Notes: generated from the sequence alone by a model not told the origin. DNA of 64,000 nucleotides from Corallococcus caeni (GCF_036245865.1 NZ_BTTW01000009.1:124001-188000), one strand, 5' to 3'. Shown: positions 49,473-58,482, counted from the stretch's first letter. Numbers and translations: made by a program.

Positions 49473-50231
49473 TCAGGGCATGACAGGCCGCATGAGACCG
49501 GCCTTGGCCAGCAGCGCGCTGACACGGTGGCCCTGCTCGACGTGCTCGGGGTTCCTCGCGGAGATGCGCTCTGGCGAGAGGATGATGAGAGCCCCCCTGT
49601 CCTCGACGGGCTCGATGCGGACCGGCGCCGGGAGCGGTGGCACCGTCCCCCGGCGTCGCGACTGGTACGTGACCCAACCCACGAACGCACCCGCGGTTGA
49701 GTCCGCGTTCATCTGCTTACGGTATTCATGGGATCCGGCAAAAGCCCAATCAGGGTCGAATGCGAGCGCCATGCTTCGAAGCACGCCGCTCAACACAGGC
49801 ATTGAAAGCAGCCGCTCCGTATGAGGCCCCTTGTTCGGAAGGGACATGAGGCAGAGATTGGCGTTGACCTCGCTAAATGCCCCACAAACCGTGTTCAGGT
49901 CCACTCTGTCAGTCCCCAGTCCGCCATTCACAGACAAGAAACGAAAGCCGAGCGACTCAAAAACCGGCCCGCCCTTTTCTCGATTCACACCGCGCCGGAA
50001 CAACTCGGCGAGCGTGGCGACATCGGGTGGCATCAGCGGGTACTTGCGCACGTCCTTGAGTGACCGGGTGGACTTGTACCAGGTCGTCAAGAGCGGGTCA
50101 TATGGGGAGAGCAGGTTGAGGAAGTCCGCAGTGCGCCGGGCGCATTCCTCGGGAGACTCTTTGCGCGGTCCCCAATAGGCGCCTGCGTAATACGTCTCAG
50201 GCCAAGCAGTGGTTTCGGAGCTGGCGGTCAC
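49473..50231 (-). CDS. Imm52-family immunity protein
   Basis: The 252-residue cytoplasmic protein resembles Imm52 (opening ETYYAGAYWGPRKES and the CARRTADFLN segment), an immunity family usually found next to Tox-REase-5 toxins. It starts with GTG at 50231, sharing four bases with the stop of a minus-strand reading frame (GTGA), a sign of coupling to an upstream gene now largely missing. No matching toxin lies here: the neighbour is an AHH toxin on the other strand. It is thus probably an orphan immunity gene that still protects against kin toxins. Confidence 0.72.
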   Translation of the reverse strand: MTASSETTAWPETYYAGAYWGPRKESPEECARRTADFLNLLSPYDPLLTTWYKSTRSLKDVRKYPLMPPDVATLAELFRRGVNREKGGPVFESLGFRFLSVNGGLGTDRVDLNTVCGAFSEVNANLCLMSLPNKGPHTERLLSMPVLSGVLRSMALAFDPDWAFAGSHEYRKQMNADSTAGAFVGWVTYQSRRRGTVPPLPAPVRIEPVEDRGALIILSPERISARNPEHVEQGHRVSALLAKAGLMRPVMP

Positions 50232-50326
50232 GCGGTTTCCTTGGCGCGCTGGGTAGCGATGTTCAGGACACGGACGGCGAGCAGTTCCTTATGCTGCTCG
50301 GAATACGTCGTCTGCGCGAAGGAAGC
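50228..50326 (-). pseudogene. Possible 3' remnant of a gene once upstream of Imm52
   Basis: A minus-strand frame of about 30 codons ends in ...KELLAVRVLNIATQRAKETA and its stop overlaps the Imm52 GTG by 4 bases. Beyond about 50326 this frame is antisense to the conserved part of the AHH toxin gene, so only the tail can be real. It may be what remains of a toxin gene cut off when the AHH module arrived. The evidence is only the coupling geometry and codon look. Confidence 0.3.
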
Positions 50327-51523
50327 CTGAAGGAAGAGTTCAAAAGAGCTGTTACGTCGCTTGCTCGGGATGTACGGCCCTTCAATCATCCCCTGAAAGA
50401 TGCGCGTGACCTCTTCGGCTTGCCTGAACGAAGCGGGATGTACGGCATCAGCGAGCGTGACCGGCGACTTGTCCCCTTGGGAGAAGAAGAGGCTCGCAGC
50501 CTTTCGCTTCTGGAACCCGCCGATGAATTGACGCGTGCCTACCATCGCTGGTGCGGGCGCAAGAAGCAGGGCGAAGATTGTCTGCGCCTTCTCGAAGAAG
50601 GCCCTCTGTTGGGAAGTGATGGCAAGTACACCCTGGCCATGGCCATCGCCATGGACTCCGTGTGGGCAGAGACCGCCGATGCCCTTGAAGGAATGGCCCA
50701 TCCCACGGCCGTCCTCGCCACTATCACTTCGGCGGCGACGGTCTACATGCTCCTGTGGGCGCTTCCCGAGCCCTTGTCGAAGGGCCTGGCAGCCATCCTG
50801 ACAGCGACCGCCATGGCGTACCTGGGCGTGGACACCGTGTGGCGGATTCTCGATGGCTGGATAACCCTGGTCCGCAGCGTTGATCAGGCCACTACCTTCG
50901 ATGGAATCCGTGATGCGGGAGAAGCCTATGGCCAGGTCCTGGGGAAGAACGCTGCCCGCATCTTCGTCATGTTGGTGACCGCGGCGCTGGGCCAGACCGC
51001 TGGGGAATTGGCCATCCGAACCTCCTCACTGCCTGGATCCGCGCCAGCAGCACTCGCAGTCGAAGCCGAGGCAGGCATCCAGTTCTCCGCAATCAGTGGT
51101 GTGGAGTCCGTGGCGATGACAGCCGAGGGCTTCACCATCGCTCTGGCGCCGAACGCGGTAGCAATGTCATCGAGAGGCAATGGCGGGCGCCGCACCGAGA
51201 AACATCACATGGCGACCCTCCGCAATGAGAAGTCCACATTGCGCGGTGGCCCCTGGACACCTCGTTTCAGGGACCTCTTCAAGAAGGCAGGGATGGAACT
51301 GAAGGATCCGGAGAATGTCGTTCCCGTGCCCGGGCACCGGGGTCCGCATCCCGAGCAGTACCACCGGATTGTCTTCCGCGAGTTGGAAGGCGCCATGCGT
51401 GGGTGTCGGTCCGTTTCACAGTGTCAGGCCCTCCTTCAAGCGGTGCTCCGGACACTGGCCCGTGAAATCAAGCAGCCTGGGACCGAACTCAACCTGCTCG
51501 TCACGCAAGGCACACCGAACTAG
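50291..51523 (+). CDS. AHH-nuclease toxin lacking a secretion signal (5'-truncated paralogue)
   Basis: The 410-residue protein aligns along its length with the lipoprotein toxin at 27529-28890. It has the same helical region with the segment LWALPEPLSKG, the histidine pair at residues 305-306 (EKHHMAT) and the motif PGHRGPHPEQYH of the C-terminal AHH nuclease fold. Similarity starts near residue 13, and the lipoprotein signal and first 40 or so residues of the paralogue have no counterpart. The ATG lacks a good ribosome site. It may be inactive for delivery, or the true start may be a rarer codon. An Imm11 gene follows 9 bases later. Confidence 0.75.
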   Translation: MLLGIRRLREGSLKEEFKRAVTSLARDVRPFNHPLKDARDLFGLPERSGMYGISERDRRLVPLGEEEARSLSLLEPADELTRAYHRWCGRKKQGEDCLRLLEEGPLLGSDGKYTLAMAIAMDSVWAETADALEGMAHPTAVLATITSAATVYMLLWALPEPLSKGLAAILTATAMAYLGVDTVWRILDGWITLVRSVDQATTFDGIRDAGEAYGQVLGKNAARIFVMLVTAALGQTAGELAIRTSSLPGSAPAALAVEAEAGIQFSAISGVESVAMTAEGFTIALAPNAVAMSSRGNGGRRTEKHHMATLRNEKSTLRGGPWTPRFRDLFKKAGMELKDPENVVPVPGHRGPHPEQYHRIVFRELEGAMRGCRSVSQCQALLQAVLRTLAREIKQPGTELNLLVTQGTPN

Positions 51524-51532
51524 AGATACCCC

Positions 51533-52099
51533 ATGAGCCGCCGCTTCTTCGAACTCCATGACGACGTTCAGTGGCCTGGGCGTTGGCACCTCACCCATCC
51601 GACCCATCCGGACGGTTCGGAGTTGGCGGACCCCTGGCAGTTCACGGAGGGACGCACCATCGTCGTCCCTCCCAGGCTCCGGGTTCCCATCGACGTCCCA
51701 GGCCACGCACTTGATTTCTCCCTCGCGGGACTGAGCGTTCCCGTCGTCCACGTCCGGGTCGCCGACGTCTTCCTCGAAAGAGCCCCCCGGGACGTGCAGC
51801 TCCTACCCGTCGAGGTCCCCGGCCATCCCGACCAGTACTGCGTCCTCGTCGTGACCCGGCTCCTGGAGTGCATCGACGAGCACGCATCCCGAGTGCGGTT
51901 CTGGAGTGCGGAGGATGGCATCCCGGAGAAGGTGGGGCAGTACTCCTCCGTGCGGGATCTGCACGTCGATCCCGCTCGCATCGCGGATGCACGCGTCTTT
52001 CGAGCCAGGGGTTGGCCAGGTCCCCTCCTCATCTCCGAGGAGATCAAGCACGGCCTGGAGGCACTGAAGGCCACGGGCGTCCTGTTCACGCCGGTCTAG
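51533..52099 (+). CDS. Imm11 (MXAN_0049-like) immunity protein
   Basis: The 188-residue protein aligns with the N-terminal half of the Imm11-SUFU fusion at 26263-27507 (FFELHDDVQWPG with EYFDLYEDVAEG; AEDGIPEKVGQYSSV with EEDGVPEKVGTLRSI). It has no second domain. It lies 9 bases after the AHH toxin stop and should neutralise it in the cytoplasm. Its stop codon overlaps that of the convergent dehydrogenase gene by 4 bases. Confidence 0.78.
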   Translation: MSRRFFELHDDVQWPGRWHLTHPTHPDGSELADPWQFTEGRTIVVPPRLRVPIDVPGHALDFSLAGLSVPVVHVRVADVFLERAPRDVQLLPVEVPGHPDQYCVLVVTRLLECIDEHASRVRFWSAEDGIPEKVGQYSSVRDLHVDPARIADARVFRARGWPGPLLISEEIKHGLEALKATGVLFTPV

Positions 52100-52929
52100 A
52101 ACCCCGTCGATAGCGCGATCTGCTCCGTGCGCTCCACGTCCGCGGCCACCTGCGCCAGCTTCTCGCGGATGGCTCCGGGCGCGTCCGGCCCCAGGAAGAG
52201 CCGCAGCGTCGGGACTCCCGCGGCCACGGCGTCCACGATGGCCTTCGCGGCCTTCACGGGGTCGCCGGGCTGCGTTCCGGCGGACTGCGCCACGTAGGCG
52301 CGCATCGGGCCCACCGTCTCCGCGTAGGGCGCCAGCTCCGGCATCGGCCGGTAGGACGGCCCCAGCAGCTTCGTGCGGAACATGCCCGGCTCCACGATGA
52401 GCACCTTCACCCCGAATGACGCGACCTCCTTCGCGAGCGACTCCGACATCCCCTCCAGCGCGTGCTTGGCCGCGCTGTAGGCGCTCACGCCGGGATACGT
52501 GACCAGCCCGGCCAGGCTCGACACCTGCACGAGGGTGCCGGTCCTGCGCTCCCGCATGTGCGGCAGCACCGCGCGCGTCATCGCCACCGCACCGAAGAAC
52601 AGCGGCTCGAACACCGCTCGCAGCTCCGCGTCGCTCGTCTCCTCCACCGCGCCCAGCGTCGAGTACCCCGCGTTGTTCACCAGCACGTCGATGGCGCCGA
52701 AGCGCTTCAGCGCCGCCGCGATGGACTCCTGGACCTGCTCCGCCTTCGTCACGTCCAACCGCACCGCGAGCACCCGGTCCGGGGCCCGGGCCACCAGGTC
52801 CTCCAGCGTGCGCGGATCCCTCGCCGTCGCCACCACGCGCTCCCCTCTCGCGATGACCTCCTCCACGATGCTGCGGCCAAACCCAGACGACGACCCCGTG
52901 ACGAACCAGACCTTGCCTTGTGCGCTCAT
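52096..52929 (-). CDS. Short-chain dehydrogenase/reductase (SDR)
   Basis: The 277-residue NAD(P)-dependent oxidoreductase has the nucleotide motif TGSSSGFGRS, the structural NNAG and the catalytic Tyr-x3-Lys in YSAAKHAL. It is a classical SDR with unknown substrate. It is divergent from a LysR regulator, with an 87-base gap, and so probably belongs to that regulator's regulon. Classical SDRs next to LysR regulators commonly act on aldehydes, ketones or quinones. Confidence 0.93.
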   Translation of the reverse strand: MSAQGKVWFVTGSSSGFGRSIVEEVIARGERVVATARDPRTLEDLVARAPDRVLAVRLDVTKAEQVQESIAAALKRFGAIDVLVNNAGYSTLGAVEETSDAELRAVFEPLFFGAVAMTRAVLPHMRERRTGTLVQVSSLAGLVTYPGVSAYSAAKHALEGMSESLAKEVASFGVKVLIVEPGMFRTKLLGPSYRPMPELAPYAETVGPMRAYVAQSAGTQPGDPVKAAKAIVDAVAAGVPTLRLFLGPDAPGAIREKLAQVAADVERTEQIALSTGF

Positions 52930-52999
52930 GACTGCCTCCGTGGCCCATGAAGTACGCCCGTGCCCTCCGCTCCGAAACGCGTCGTCTCTGGATGCACTT

Positions 53000-53012
53000 T
53001 GTAGCTACGCTA
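53000..53012. promoter_or_regulatory. Putative LysR binding site (T-N11-A)
   Basis: TGTAGCTACGCTA (53000-53012) fits the T-N11-A LysR pattern with arms TAGC and GCTA. It lies directly upstream of the LysR ATG at 53017, in the divergent gap. Binding there could repress the regulator and activate the SDR gene. Confidence 0.45.
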
Positions 53013-53016
53013 AGGA

Positions 53017-53913
53017 ATGCGCGACGACCTCTCCGGCCTCATGGCGTTCCTCGCGGTGGCCCGCAGACGCAGCTTCACCGCCGCCGCGGCGGAGCTCCGG
53101 GTCACTCCCTCCGCAGTGAGCCAGAGCCTCCGGGCCCTCGAGGCACGCGTCGGGGTGCGGCTCCTCCAGCGCACCACCCGCAGCGTCGGGCTCACCGAAG
53201 CCGGCACGCGGTTCCTCTCCCAGCTCGAACCCGCGATGCACGGCGTGCAGGAGGCCTTCGAGTCCCTGGGCGAGCTGCGCGACCGGCCCTCCGGACTCCT
53301 GCGCCTGACCCTGCCTCGCTACGGCTACCAGGAGGTGCTCGGTCCGCGCCTCGCGGAGTTCCTCACCGCCCATCCCGACATCCGCGTGGACATCCAGCTG
53401 GACGACGCACTCGTCAACATCGTCCAGCAGGGCTTCGACGCGGGCTTCCGCTTCGGTGAGCTGGTGGAGCGCGAGATGATCGCCGTCCCCGTGAGCGGCG
53501 ACATCCCCATGTTCGTGGTGGGCGCACCGTCGTACTTCGCGACGCGCGGCAAGCCGAAGCACCCTCGCGACCTGCGCGACCACGACTGCATCAACTACCG
53601 CAGCCGGACCACCGGCGGCATCCTCCCCTGGGGCCTCACCGACGGCGGCAAGCGCATTGACGTCGCCGTCGCGGGCCGCGTGGTGCTGAATGACGCGGAG
53701 CTGGTGTTGGAGGCCGCCGTCGCCGGGCTGGGGCTCGCCTATGTCCCGGAGAGCCGCGCCCGGAGGCTGCTCGCGGAGAAGCGCCTGGTGCGCGTGCTCG
53801 ACGCGTACTCCCCCACCCTCCCCGGCTTCTTCCTCTACTACCCGAGCCGGACCCACGTGCCGCCCAAGCTCAAGGCGCTCATCGACTTCTTCAAGCTGAA
53901 GCGGCGGCGCTGA
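53017..53913 (+). CDS. LysR-family transcriptional regulator
   Basis: The 298-residue regulator has the N-terminal winged helix-turn-helix (FLAVARRRSFTAAAAELRVT; SQSLRALEARVGVRLLQRTTRS) and a C-terminal periplasmic-binding-like effector domain. It is divergent from the SDR gene, the usual arrangement for a LysR protein and its target. Its last 23 bases overlap the convergent DUF5131 gene. The co-inducer is unknown. Confidence 0.94.
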   Translation: MRDDLSGLMAFLAVARRRSFTAAAAELRVTPSAVSQSLRALEARVGVRLLQRTTRSVGLTEAGTRFLSQLEPAMHGVQEAFESLGELRDRPSGLLRLTLPRYGYQEVLGPRLAEFLTAHPDIRVDIQLDDALVNIVQQGFDAGFRFGELVEREMIAVPVSGDIPMFVVGAPSYFATRGKPKHPRDLRDHDCINYRSRTTGGILPWGLTDGGKRIDVAVAGRVVLNDAELVLEAAVAGLGLAYVPESRARRLLAEKRLVRVLDAYSPTLPGFFLYYPSRTHVPPKLKALIDFFKLKRRR

Positions 53914-54736
53914 GTCCGGCCGACACCGGCGGCGCCAGCCACGGGGCCGCCAGCGCTTCGGCCTCCTCCAGCAACCGCAGGCGCCGGGCATCGTCGGGGA
54001 ACGGCGCCACCGACGTCCCGGGCAGCGCGTCGTACGTGCGCCCATCCAGCACCCGCCCCGCCGCCGCCTTGCGCTTGCCGCCCCACTGCTTGAAGAAGAA
54101 GGCCACGCCCGCCGCGGCGCACTGCTCGCGCACGGAGCGCACCCACTCCGGGTCCAGCGGCCGGGCCTTCGCGCCGCTCTCGCCTCCGACGATGACGCCG
54201 TCCACGCCGGTGAAGTCCACCGTGCCCAGGTCCTCCAGCAGCGGTTCGATGGACAGGAACCGCACCCGCGCGGGCGCCGCCCGCAGGTGCTTCACGCGCG
54301 GCAGGCCGTACTTCCGGTCCTCCACGCTCACGCCCCACCACACGTTCGGCAGCCTCGCCGCGAACGCCAGCCGCGTGGACAACAGCCGCTGCATCCGCTC
54401 CGCGCGCTTCGTCAGCACCTGGAACGTGTGCCAGTCCGCCAGCGCCATCACCCGCGCCACCGCCTCGATGTACGCCTCCGGGACGTCGTCCAGGAACAGG
54501 TCGCTCATCGAGTTCACGAACACGCGCTTGGAGGCCTTCCAGCGCAGCGGCTCGGCGAGCTTCCCCGGAATCAGCTTCAGGTCGAAGCCCTGCTCATAGG
54601 GATGCCCGGGCACGCCCCGGAACCGCTCCGCGAATGTCTCCGCGTAGCAGTGCTTGCACCCGGGGCTCAGCTTCACGCAGCCGCGCACCGGGTTCCACGT
54701 CGCGTCCGTCCATTCAATCTTGGAGTTGTCAGCCAT
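53891..54736 (-). CDS. DUF5131 family protein (phage Gp37/Gp68-like)
   Basis: The 281-residue protein opens NSKIEWTDATWNP and has the Cys cluster GCVKLSPGCKHCYAE (Cys-x6-Cys-x2-Cys), typical of the DUF5131 family once named after phage Gp37/Gp68. The cysteine spacing and the motif VLTKRAERM are similar to radical-SAM-like enzymes, and a 4Fe-4S role has been proposed for such clusters. VGGESG and FFFKQWGG are further family marks. The start at MADNSKI is preferred over one six codons upstream. Function is unknown. It may be of phage origin, though no other phage gene is near. Confidence 0.85.
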   Translation of the reverse strand: MADNSKIEWTDATWNPVRGCVKLSPGCKHCYAETFAERFRGVPGHPYEQGFDLKLIPGKLAEPLRWKASKRVFVNSMSDLFLDDVPEAYIEAVARVMALADWHTFQVLTKRAERMQRLLSTRLAFAARLPNVWWGVSVEDRKYGLPRVKHLRAAPARVRFLSIEPLLEDLGTVDFTGVDGVIVGGESGAKARPLDPEWVRSVREQCAAAGVAFFFKQWGGKRKAAAGRVLDGRTYDALPGTSVAPFPDDARRLRLLEEAEALAAPWLAPPVSAGLSAAASA

Positions 54737-54791
54737 GGCGTCCGGAAGGAACACCCGGCCCGCCTGCTCCCATCCCCTCCGCCTCCAACCC

Positions 54792-55433
54792 CTACTTCGC
54801 CGGAGGCGTGTCCACGCTCAGCGACTTCGCGCGCTTCTCCACCGCGCGCAGCGTGTCCACCACCGCGTCCTTCTGCCCCACGTTGGCCAGGAACCCCGGG
54901 ATGGACCCCGCGGGGTCCACCGTGAACTTGTAGACGACCGAGGACGTGCCCCCGTCCTTCGACTCCACCCTCCAGCTGCCCTCGTTCAGCCGCAGGCGCA
55001 CCACGTCCCGCCTGGCGGGGAACGCGTCCGGCTCCGCCTTCCAGCGCTGCTGGTACACGCCCGTCCCGTCCGGCGCGACCTTCGACTCCGTCACCACGTG
55101 GCAGATGTAGTCGCGCGAGGACACCACCGGCAGGTCCAGCCGCGTGTACGTGAGCCGCCCGCCGTCATCCGTGGGCCGCACCACCCGCGACTCCTTCACG
55201 TACGGCATGAAGAGCCGGTACGACTCCTGGTCCTCCAGCGCCGCCTGCACCTGCGCCGCGCTCGCCTTGAGCTCCCCTTCCGCCCAGATGTCCTTCGCCT
55301 TCGTCCCCGGACGGGGCCGCACCTTGATCACATAGGGCGTCGTCGCCACCGTCTCCCACTCCTGAGCCCCCGCCACGCCCGCCGCCAGCACCACCGCCAG
55401 GGCCAGGCCCCAGCGCCGCGTCATTCCCGACAT
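54792..55433 (-). CDS. Exported START-like lipid-binding domain protein
   Basis: The 213-residue protein has a signal peptide (about residues 1-23, ending GVAGA) and one START/SRPBCC domain (residues 35-205), with the VVSSRDYICHVV strand and the final helix KDAVVDTLRAVEKRA. This fold binds lipids or hydrophobic ligands in a cavity. Exported single START proteins could move lipids between membranes. It is divergent from the 5'-nucleotidase and lies 55 bases downstream of DUF5131 on the same strand. Confidence 0.82.
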   Translation of the reverse strand: MSGMTRRWGLALAVVLAAGVAGAQEWETVATTPYVIKVRPRPGTKAKDIWAEGELKASAAQVQAALEDQESYRLFMPYVKESRVVRPTDDGGRLTYTRLDLPVVSSRDYICHVVTESKVAPDGTGVYQQRWKAEPDAFPARRDVVRLRLNEGSWRVESKDGGTSSVVYKFTVDPAGSIPGFLANVGQKDAVVDTLRAVEKRAKSLSVDTPPAK

Positions 55434-55592
55434 GTGTCTGCCCTTTGGTTCCGCGCGTGCCCGGCCTTCGCGGCGCGTGCGTCACCTGTATCCCATCTTT
55501 CCGACACCCGAACGCCCCGAGCCTGCCCACGAACCGACGTGGGCACACAGGCCGCTCGACTTTGCGTGCAAGCCTTGGCAAGCCTTGCTCCC

Positions 55593-57086
55593 ATGCGTCC
55601 TCACTTCTCCGGTCCCCCGCCCGAACGCGGCCTGTTCTGCAACCGCACGCTCAACATGCGTGCCATCAAGGCCGTGGGCTACGACATGGACTACACGCTC
55701 ATCCACTACCGCGTGGAGGCGTGGGAACGCCGCGCGTACGAATACATTCGCGACCGGCTGGTGGAACAGGGCTGGCCCGTGGCCGACCTGACCTTCGACC
55801 CGATGCTCGCCATCCGCGGCCTCATCATCGACACCGCCAAGGGCAACCTGCTCAAGGCCAACCGCTTCGGCTTCGTGAAGAAGGCCCTCCACGGCAGCCG
55901 CCCCATGGACTTCGAGTCCCAGCGCGAGGCCTACAACCGCACCGTCATCGACCTGGCGGACCGGCGCTGGGTGTTCCTCAACACGCTGTTCTCCCTCTCC
56001 GAGGCCTGCATCTACGCGCAGCTCGTGGATCGCCTGGACGCCGGCCAGCTCCCCGGCCCCATGGGCTACGCGGACCTCTACGAGCACGTGCGCAAGAACC
56101 TGGACGCCACGCACATGCAGGGGCGCCTCAAGGCCGAAATCATCGCGGACCCCGAGCGCTACGTCATCGACGACCCGGAGACGCCGCTCGCGCTGCTGGA
56201 CCAGAAGAACGCGGGCAAGAAGCTGCTGCTCATCACCAACAGCGAGTGGGCCTACACGGAGCCCATGATGCACTTCGCCTTCGACCGGCACCTGCCCGAG
56301 GGCATGACCTGGCGCCAGCTCTTCGACGTCGTCATCGTCAGCGCGCGCAAGCCCGAGTTCTTCACCACCCGCTCCACCCTCTTCGAGGTGGTGGAGGCCA
56401 ACGGCGAGGCGCTCCTGCGTCCGCACTCCGGGCCGCTCGACAAGAGCAAGCCCTACTTCGGCGGCAGCGCGCTGGAGCTGGAGCGGCACCTGGGCCTGTC
56501 CGGCGACGAAATCCTCTACGTGGGCGACCACATGTTCGGCGACGTGCACGTCACCAAGAACGTGCTGCGCTGGCGCACCGCGCTCATCCTGCGCGAGCTG
56601 GAGGACGAGGTGCGCGCCATCGCCGCCTTCCGCGCCACCGAGGTGCGCATCGGCGAGCGCATGCTCCAGAAGGAGCGCCTGGAGGCGGAGAGCTGCCAGG
56701 TGCGCCTGGAGCTCCAGCGCCGCCGCCACCAGTACGGCCCGCGCACGGACGCCGCCGAGGGCGACCTGGTGACGCGCCTCGCGGAGCTGCGCACGGAGCT
56801 GGAGGCGCTGGACGCGGAGCTGGGGCCCATGGCCCGCGCGGCCGGCGAGCTGTCCAACCCGCACTGGGGCCTGCTCACCCGCGCCGGCAACGACAAGAGC
56901 CACCTGGCGCGGCAGGTGGAGCGCTACGCGGACATCTACACGTCGCGCGTGAGCAACTTCCTCTTCGCCACGCCGTTCGTCTACCTGCGCAGCCCGCGCG
57001 GCAGCCTCCCGCACGACCCCAGCCTCCCCGGCGGCACCCCGGTGTTCACCACCGGGGATGGCGCGGGCAGCGGCCCCACGGAGTAG
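55593..57086 (+). CDS. HAD-IG family 5'-nucleotidase (IMP/GMP-specific, cN-II-like)
   Basis: The 497-residue cytoplasmic enzyme should dephosphorylate nucleotides such as IMP and GMP. The HAD nucleophile motif is DMDYTLIHY, and the other HAD motifs are LLLITNSEW and YVGDHMFGDVH. The C-terminal half is helical and includes a long charged stretch (about residues 350-440) as in cytosolic 5'-nucleotidase II relatives. The start is the ATG opening MRPHFSGPP, since a longer in-frame reading crosses the divergent START gene. Confidence 0.88.
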   Translation: MRPHFSGPPPERGLFCNRTLNMRAIKAVGYDMDYTLIHYRVEAWERRAYEYIRDRLVEQGWPVADLTFDPMLAIRGLIIDTAKGNLLKANRFGFVKKALHGSRPMDFESQREAYNRTVIDLADRRWVFLNTLFSLSEACIYAQLVDRLDAGQLPGPMGYADLYEHVRKNLDATHMQGRLKAEIIADPERYVIDDPETPLALLDQKNAGKKLLLITNSEWAYTEPMMHFAFDRHLPEGMTWRQLFDVVIVSARKPEFFTTRSTLFEVVEANGEALLRPHSGPLDKSKPYFGGSALELERHLGLSGDEILYVGDHMFGDVHVTKNVLRWRTALILRELEDEVRAIAAFRATEVRIGERMLQKERLEAESCQVRLELQRRRHQYGPRTDAAEGDLVTRLAELRTELEALDAELGPMARAAGELSNPHWGLLTRAGNDKSHLARQVERYADIYTSRVSNFLFATPFVYLRSPRGSLPHDPSLPGGTPVFTTGDGAGSGPTE

Positions 57087-57104
57087 TCGCCGGCCGGCGG
57101 GCGC

Positions 57105-57563
57105 CTACTGCGTGAGGCGCCAGAGGGCCTGCAGGTCCGCGGGGAGGTTGCTGGCGACCTTGTCCGCCTCGCCTTCGGTGATCTGGTCCTGGAAGGCGCG
57201 CAGCACCGCGCGGACCACCAGCTCCGCCTGTTCCATGGGCAGCTGGAGGTCCTCCGCCACGGACGCGACGAACTCCTCGCGGCCGAAGCGGTGGGGGCGC
57301 GGGGGGCGCTCGTCCGGGGGCGGCAGGAATTCCACCAGCATCCGCGGCAGCTGGGACTCCAGGTTGCGCGCCCCGTTGGGCATGAGCCTGCGCTCCAGCG
57401 CGCTCAGCACCGACACGGCGGCGGACTCCGCGAGCGCGGGGGGCAGGGCGCTCAGCTCGCACAGGTGGCGGAGGAACGCCGCGTAGGTGGCGCGGACGTG
57501 GGCTTCGTGGCGCCGTGCGTGGCGCTCCTGCTTCTCGGTGTCGGTTTCGTGAGCCTGGGCCAT
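57105..57563 (-). CDS. DUF2267-like protein
   Basis: The 152-residue protein resembles DUF2267, a helical domain of unknown function. It has a charged, Gln/His-rich N-terminus (MAQAHETDTEKQERHARRHE), then paired helical segments at about residues 22-80 and 95-150 that look like an internal duplication (ESAAVSVLSALERRL with EQAELVVRAVLRAF). No signal peptide is seen. The start is chosen at MAQAHET because upstream codons run through a low-complexity Pro/Gly stretch. Confidence 0.65.
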   Translation of the reverse strand: MAQAHETDTEKQERHARRHEAHVRATYAAFLRHLCELSALPPALAESAAVSVLSALERRLMPNGARNLESQLPRMLVEFLPPPDERPPRPHRFGREEFVASVAEDLQLPMEQAELVVRAVLRAFQDQITEGEADKVASNLPADLQALWRLTQ

Positions 57564-57692
57564 GGGCACACCTCGGGCGATGGGGGGGACGGGACCTCTC
57601 CGGAAGGTGGCCACCCCGCCCCCCGCCAGCGCCGGGCAGGCAGGCGGGCCCCACCCCCAGACGCCCCACCCCCGCCCGGCCGCCGGGGGAAT

Positions 57693-57711
57693 CCCCTGGA
57701 AATGCCAGGGG
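57693..57711. repeat. Inverted repeat in the gap upstream of two divergent genes
   Basis: A 7-bp perfect inverted repeat, CCCCTGG (57693-57699) and CCAGGGG (57705-57711) with an AAATG spacer, lies between divergent starts at 57563 and 57777. It could be an operator or leader hairpin. Confidence 0.35.
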
Positions 57712-57776
57712 TTACTGAACACGTGTCCAGACCTCCGAACGGAGGGGGACCTGGCGACCCGGCGCGTGAACCGGGC

Positions 57777-58292
57777 ATGTCAGACCCCTCGCGTAGAAAT
57801 GATCGCGTGAGCCACTCGACCCCGCCATCGTCTCCGTCGCGAGTCCTGGAGCAGCGCAATCTCCTGGGAGGCCTGGACCTCCTGCCGGTGATGGGCCCGG
57901 GCAGCCGCAAGCGCGCGCGTCAGTTCCACGTGCCGACGGAGCGGAAGCTGGGGTTCGCCGCCGCGCTGGCGCTGGTGGTGGAGCACGGGCGGGAGAAGGC
58001 CAAGGAGACGGGCACCACGTCCATGACGCGCTGCCCGCGCTGCGGCCACGTGGGCCCCACGGAGCAGGACTTCGGCTTCCGCATCATGAGCCGGGGCCAG
58101 CGCCGTCCGCAGTCCTGGTGCCGAGGCTGCCGCGGCCAGCACGTGGAGCCGGTGAACGCCTCCCAGCCCCGCCCCGAGGACGGCTGGCTGTTCCCGCCGG
58201 AGCCCGCGAGCAAGCAGAAGGCGAAGGCGGGCAAGTCCGGCAAGCCCAAGGCGAAGAAGCGCGCCCGCCGCGACAACGAAGACCTCACCTGA
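57777..58292 (+). CDS. Hypothetical basic zinc-ribbon protein
   Basis: The 171-residue protein is not assigned to a family. Two cysteine pairs, CPRCG (about residues 88-91) and CRGC (about 115-118), are spaced like a zinc ribbon. The tail (residues about 143-168) is Lys-rich (KQKAKAGKSGKPKAKKRARR), suggesting nucleic-acid binding. There is no signal peptide. The ATG at 57777 begins MSDPSRR; a longer in-frame reading would overlap the divergent DUF2267 gene. Confidence 0.6.
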   Translation: MSDPSRRNDRVSHSTPPSSPSRVLEQRNLLGGLDLLPVMGPGSRKRARQFHVPTERKLGFAAALALVVEHGREKAKETGTTSMTRCPRCGHVGPTEQDFGFRIMSRGQRRPQSWCRGCRGQHVEPVNASQPRPEDGWLFPPEPASKQKAKAGKSGKPKAKKRARRDNEDLT

Positions 58293-58323
58293 GCGCCGCG
58301 CGGTACCCGCCGTGCCCGGGGTG

Positions 58324-58340
58324 ATTCCCAGGCCGGGAAT
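58324..58340. repeat. Short inverted repeat after the zinc-ribbon gene
   Basis: ATTCCC (58324-58329) and GGGAAT (58335-58340) form a 6-bp inverted repeat about 30 bases past the stop codon. It could be a weak terminator of the zinc-ribbon gene. Confidence 0.3.
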
Positions 58341-58482
58341 GCCGCCGCACGCGTGCCCCCTGTCATCCCGCGCCACCGGGCGCTCGCGTTCCGCATGCTC
58401 CCGGAGCGGCCCCTGTCCCGCCCGTCGCCAGGGATGGCATCACCCCGCCGGGGTCCCTACCTCTCTTCCAAGGAGGACCTCC

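Noticed and set aside
50228-50701. 157-codon minus-strand frame entering the AHH toxin gene
   Set aside because: Only its last 30 or so codons could be coding; the rest is antisense to the conserved toxin region, so the full frame is not called.
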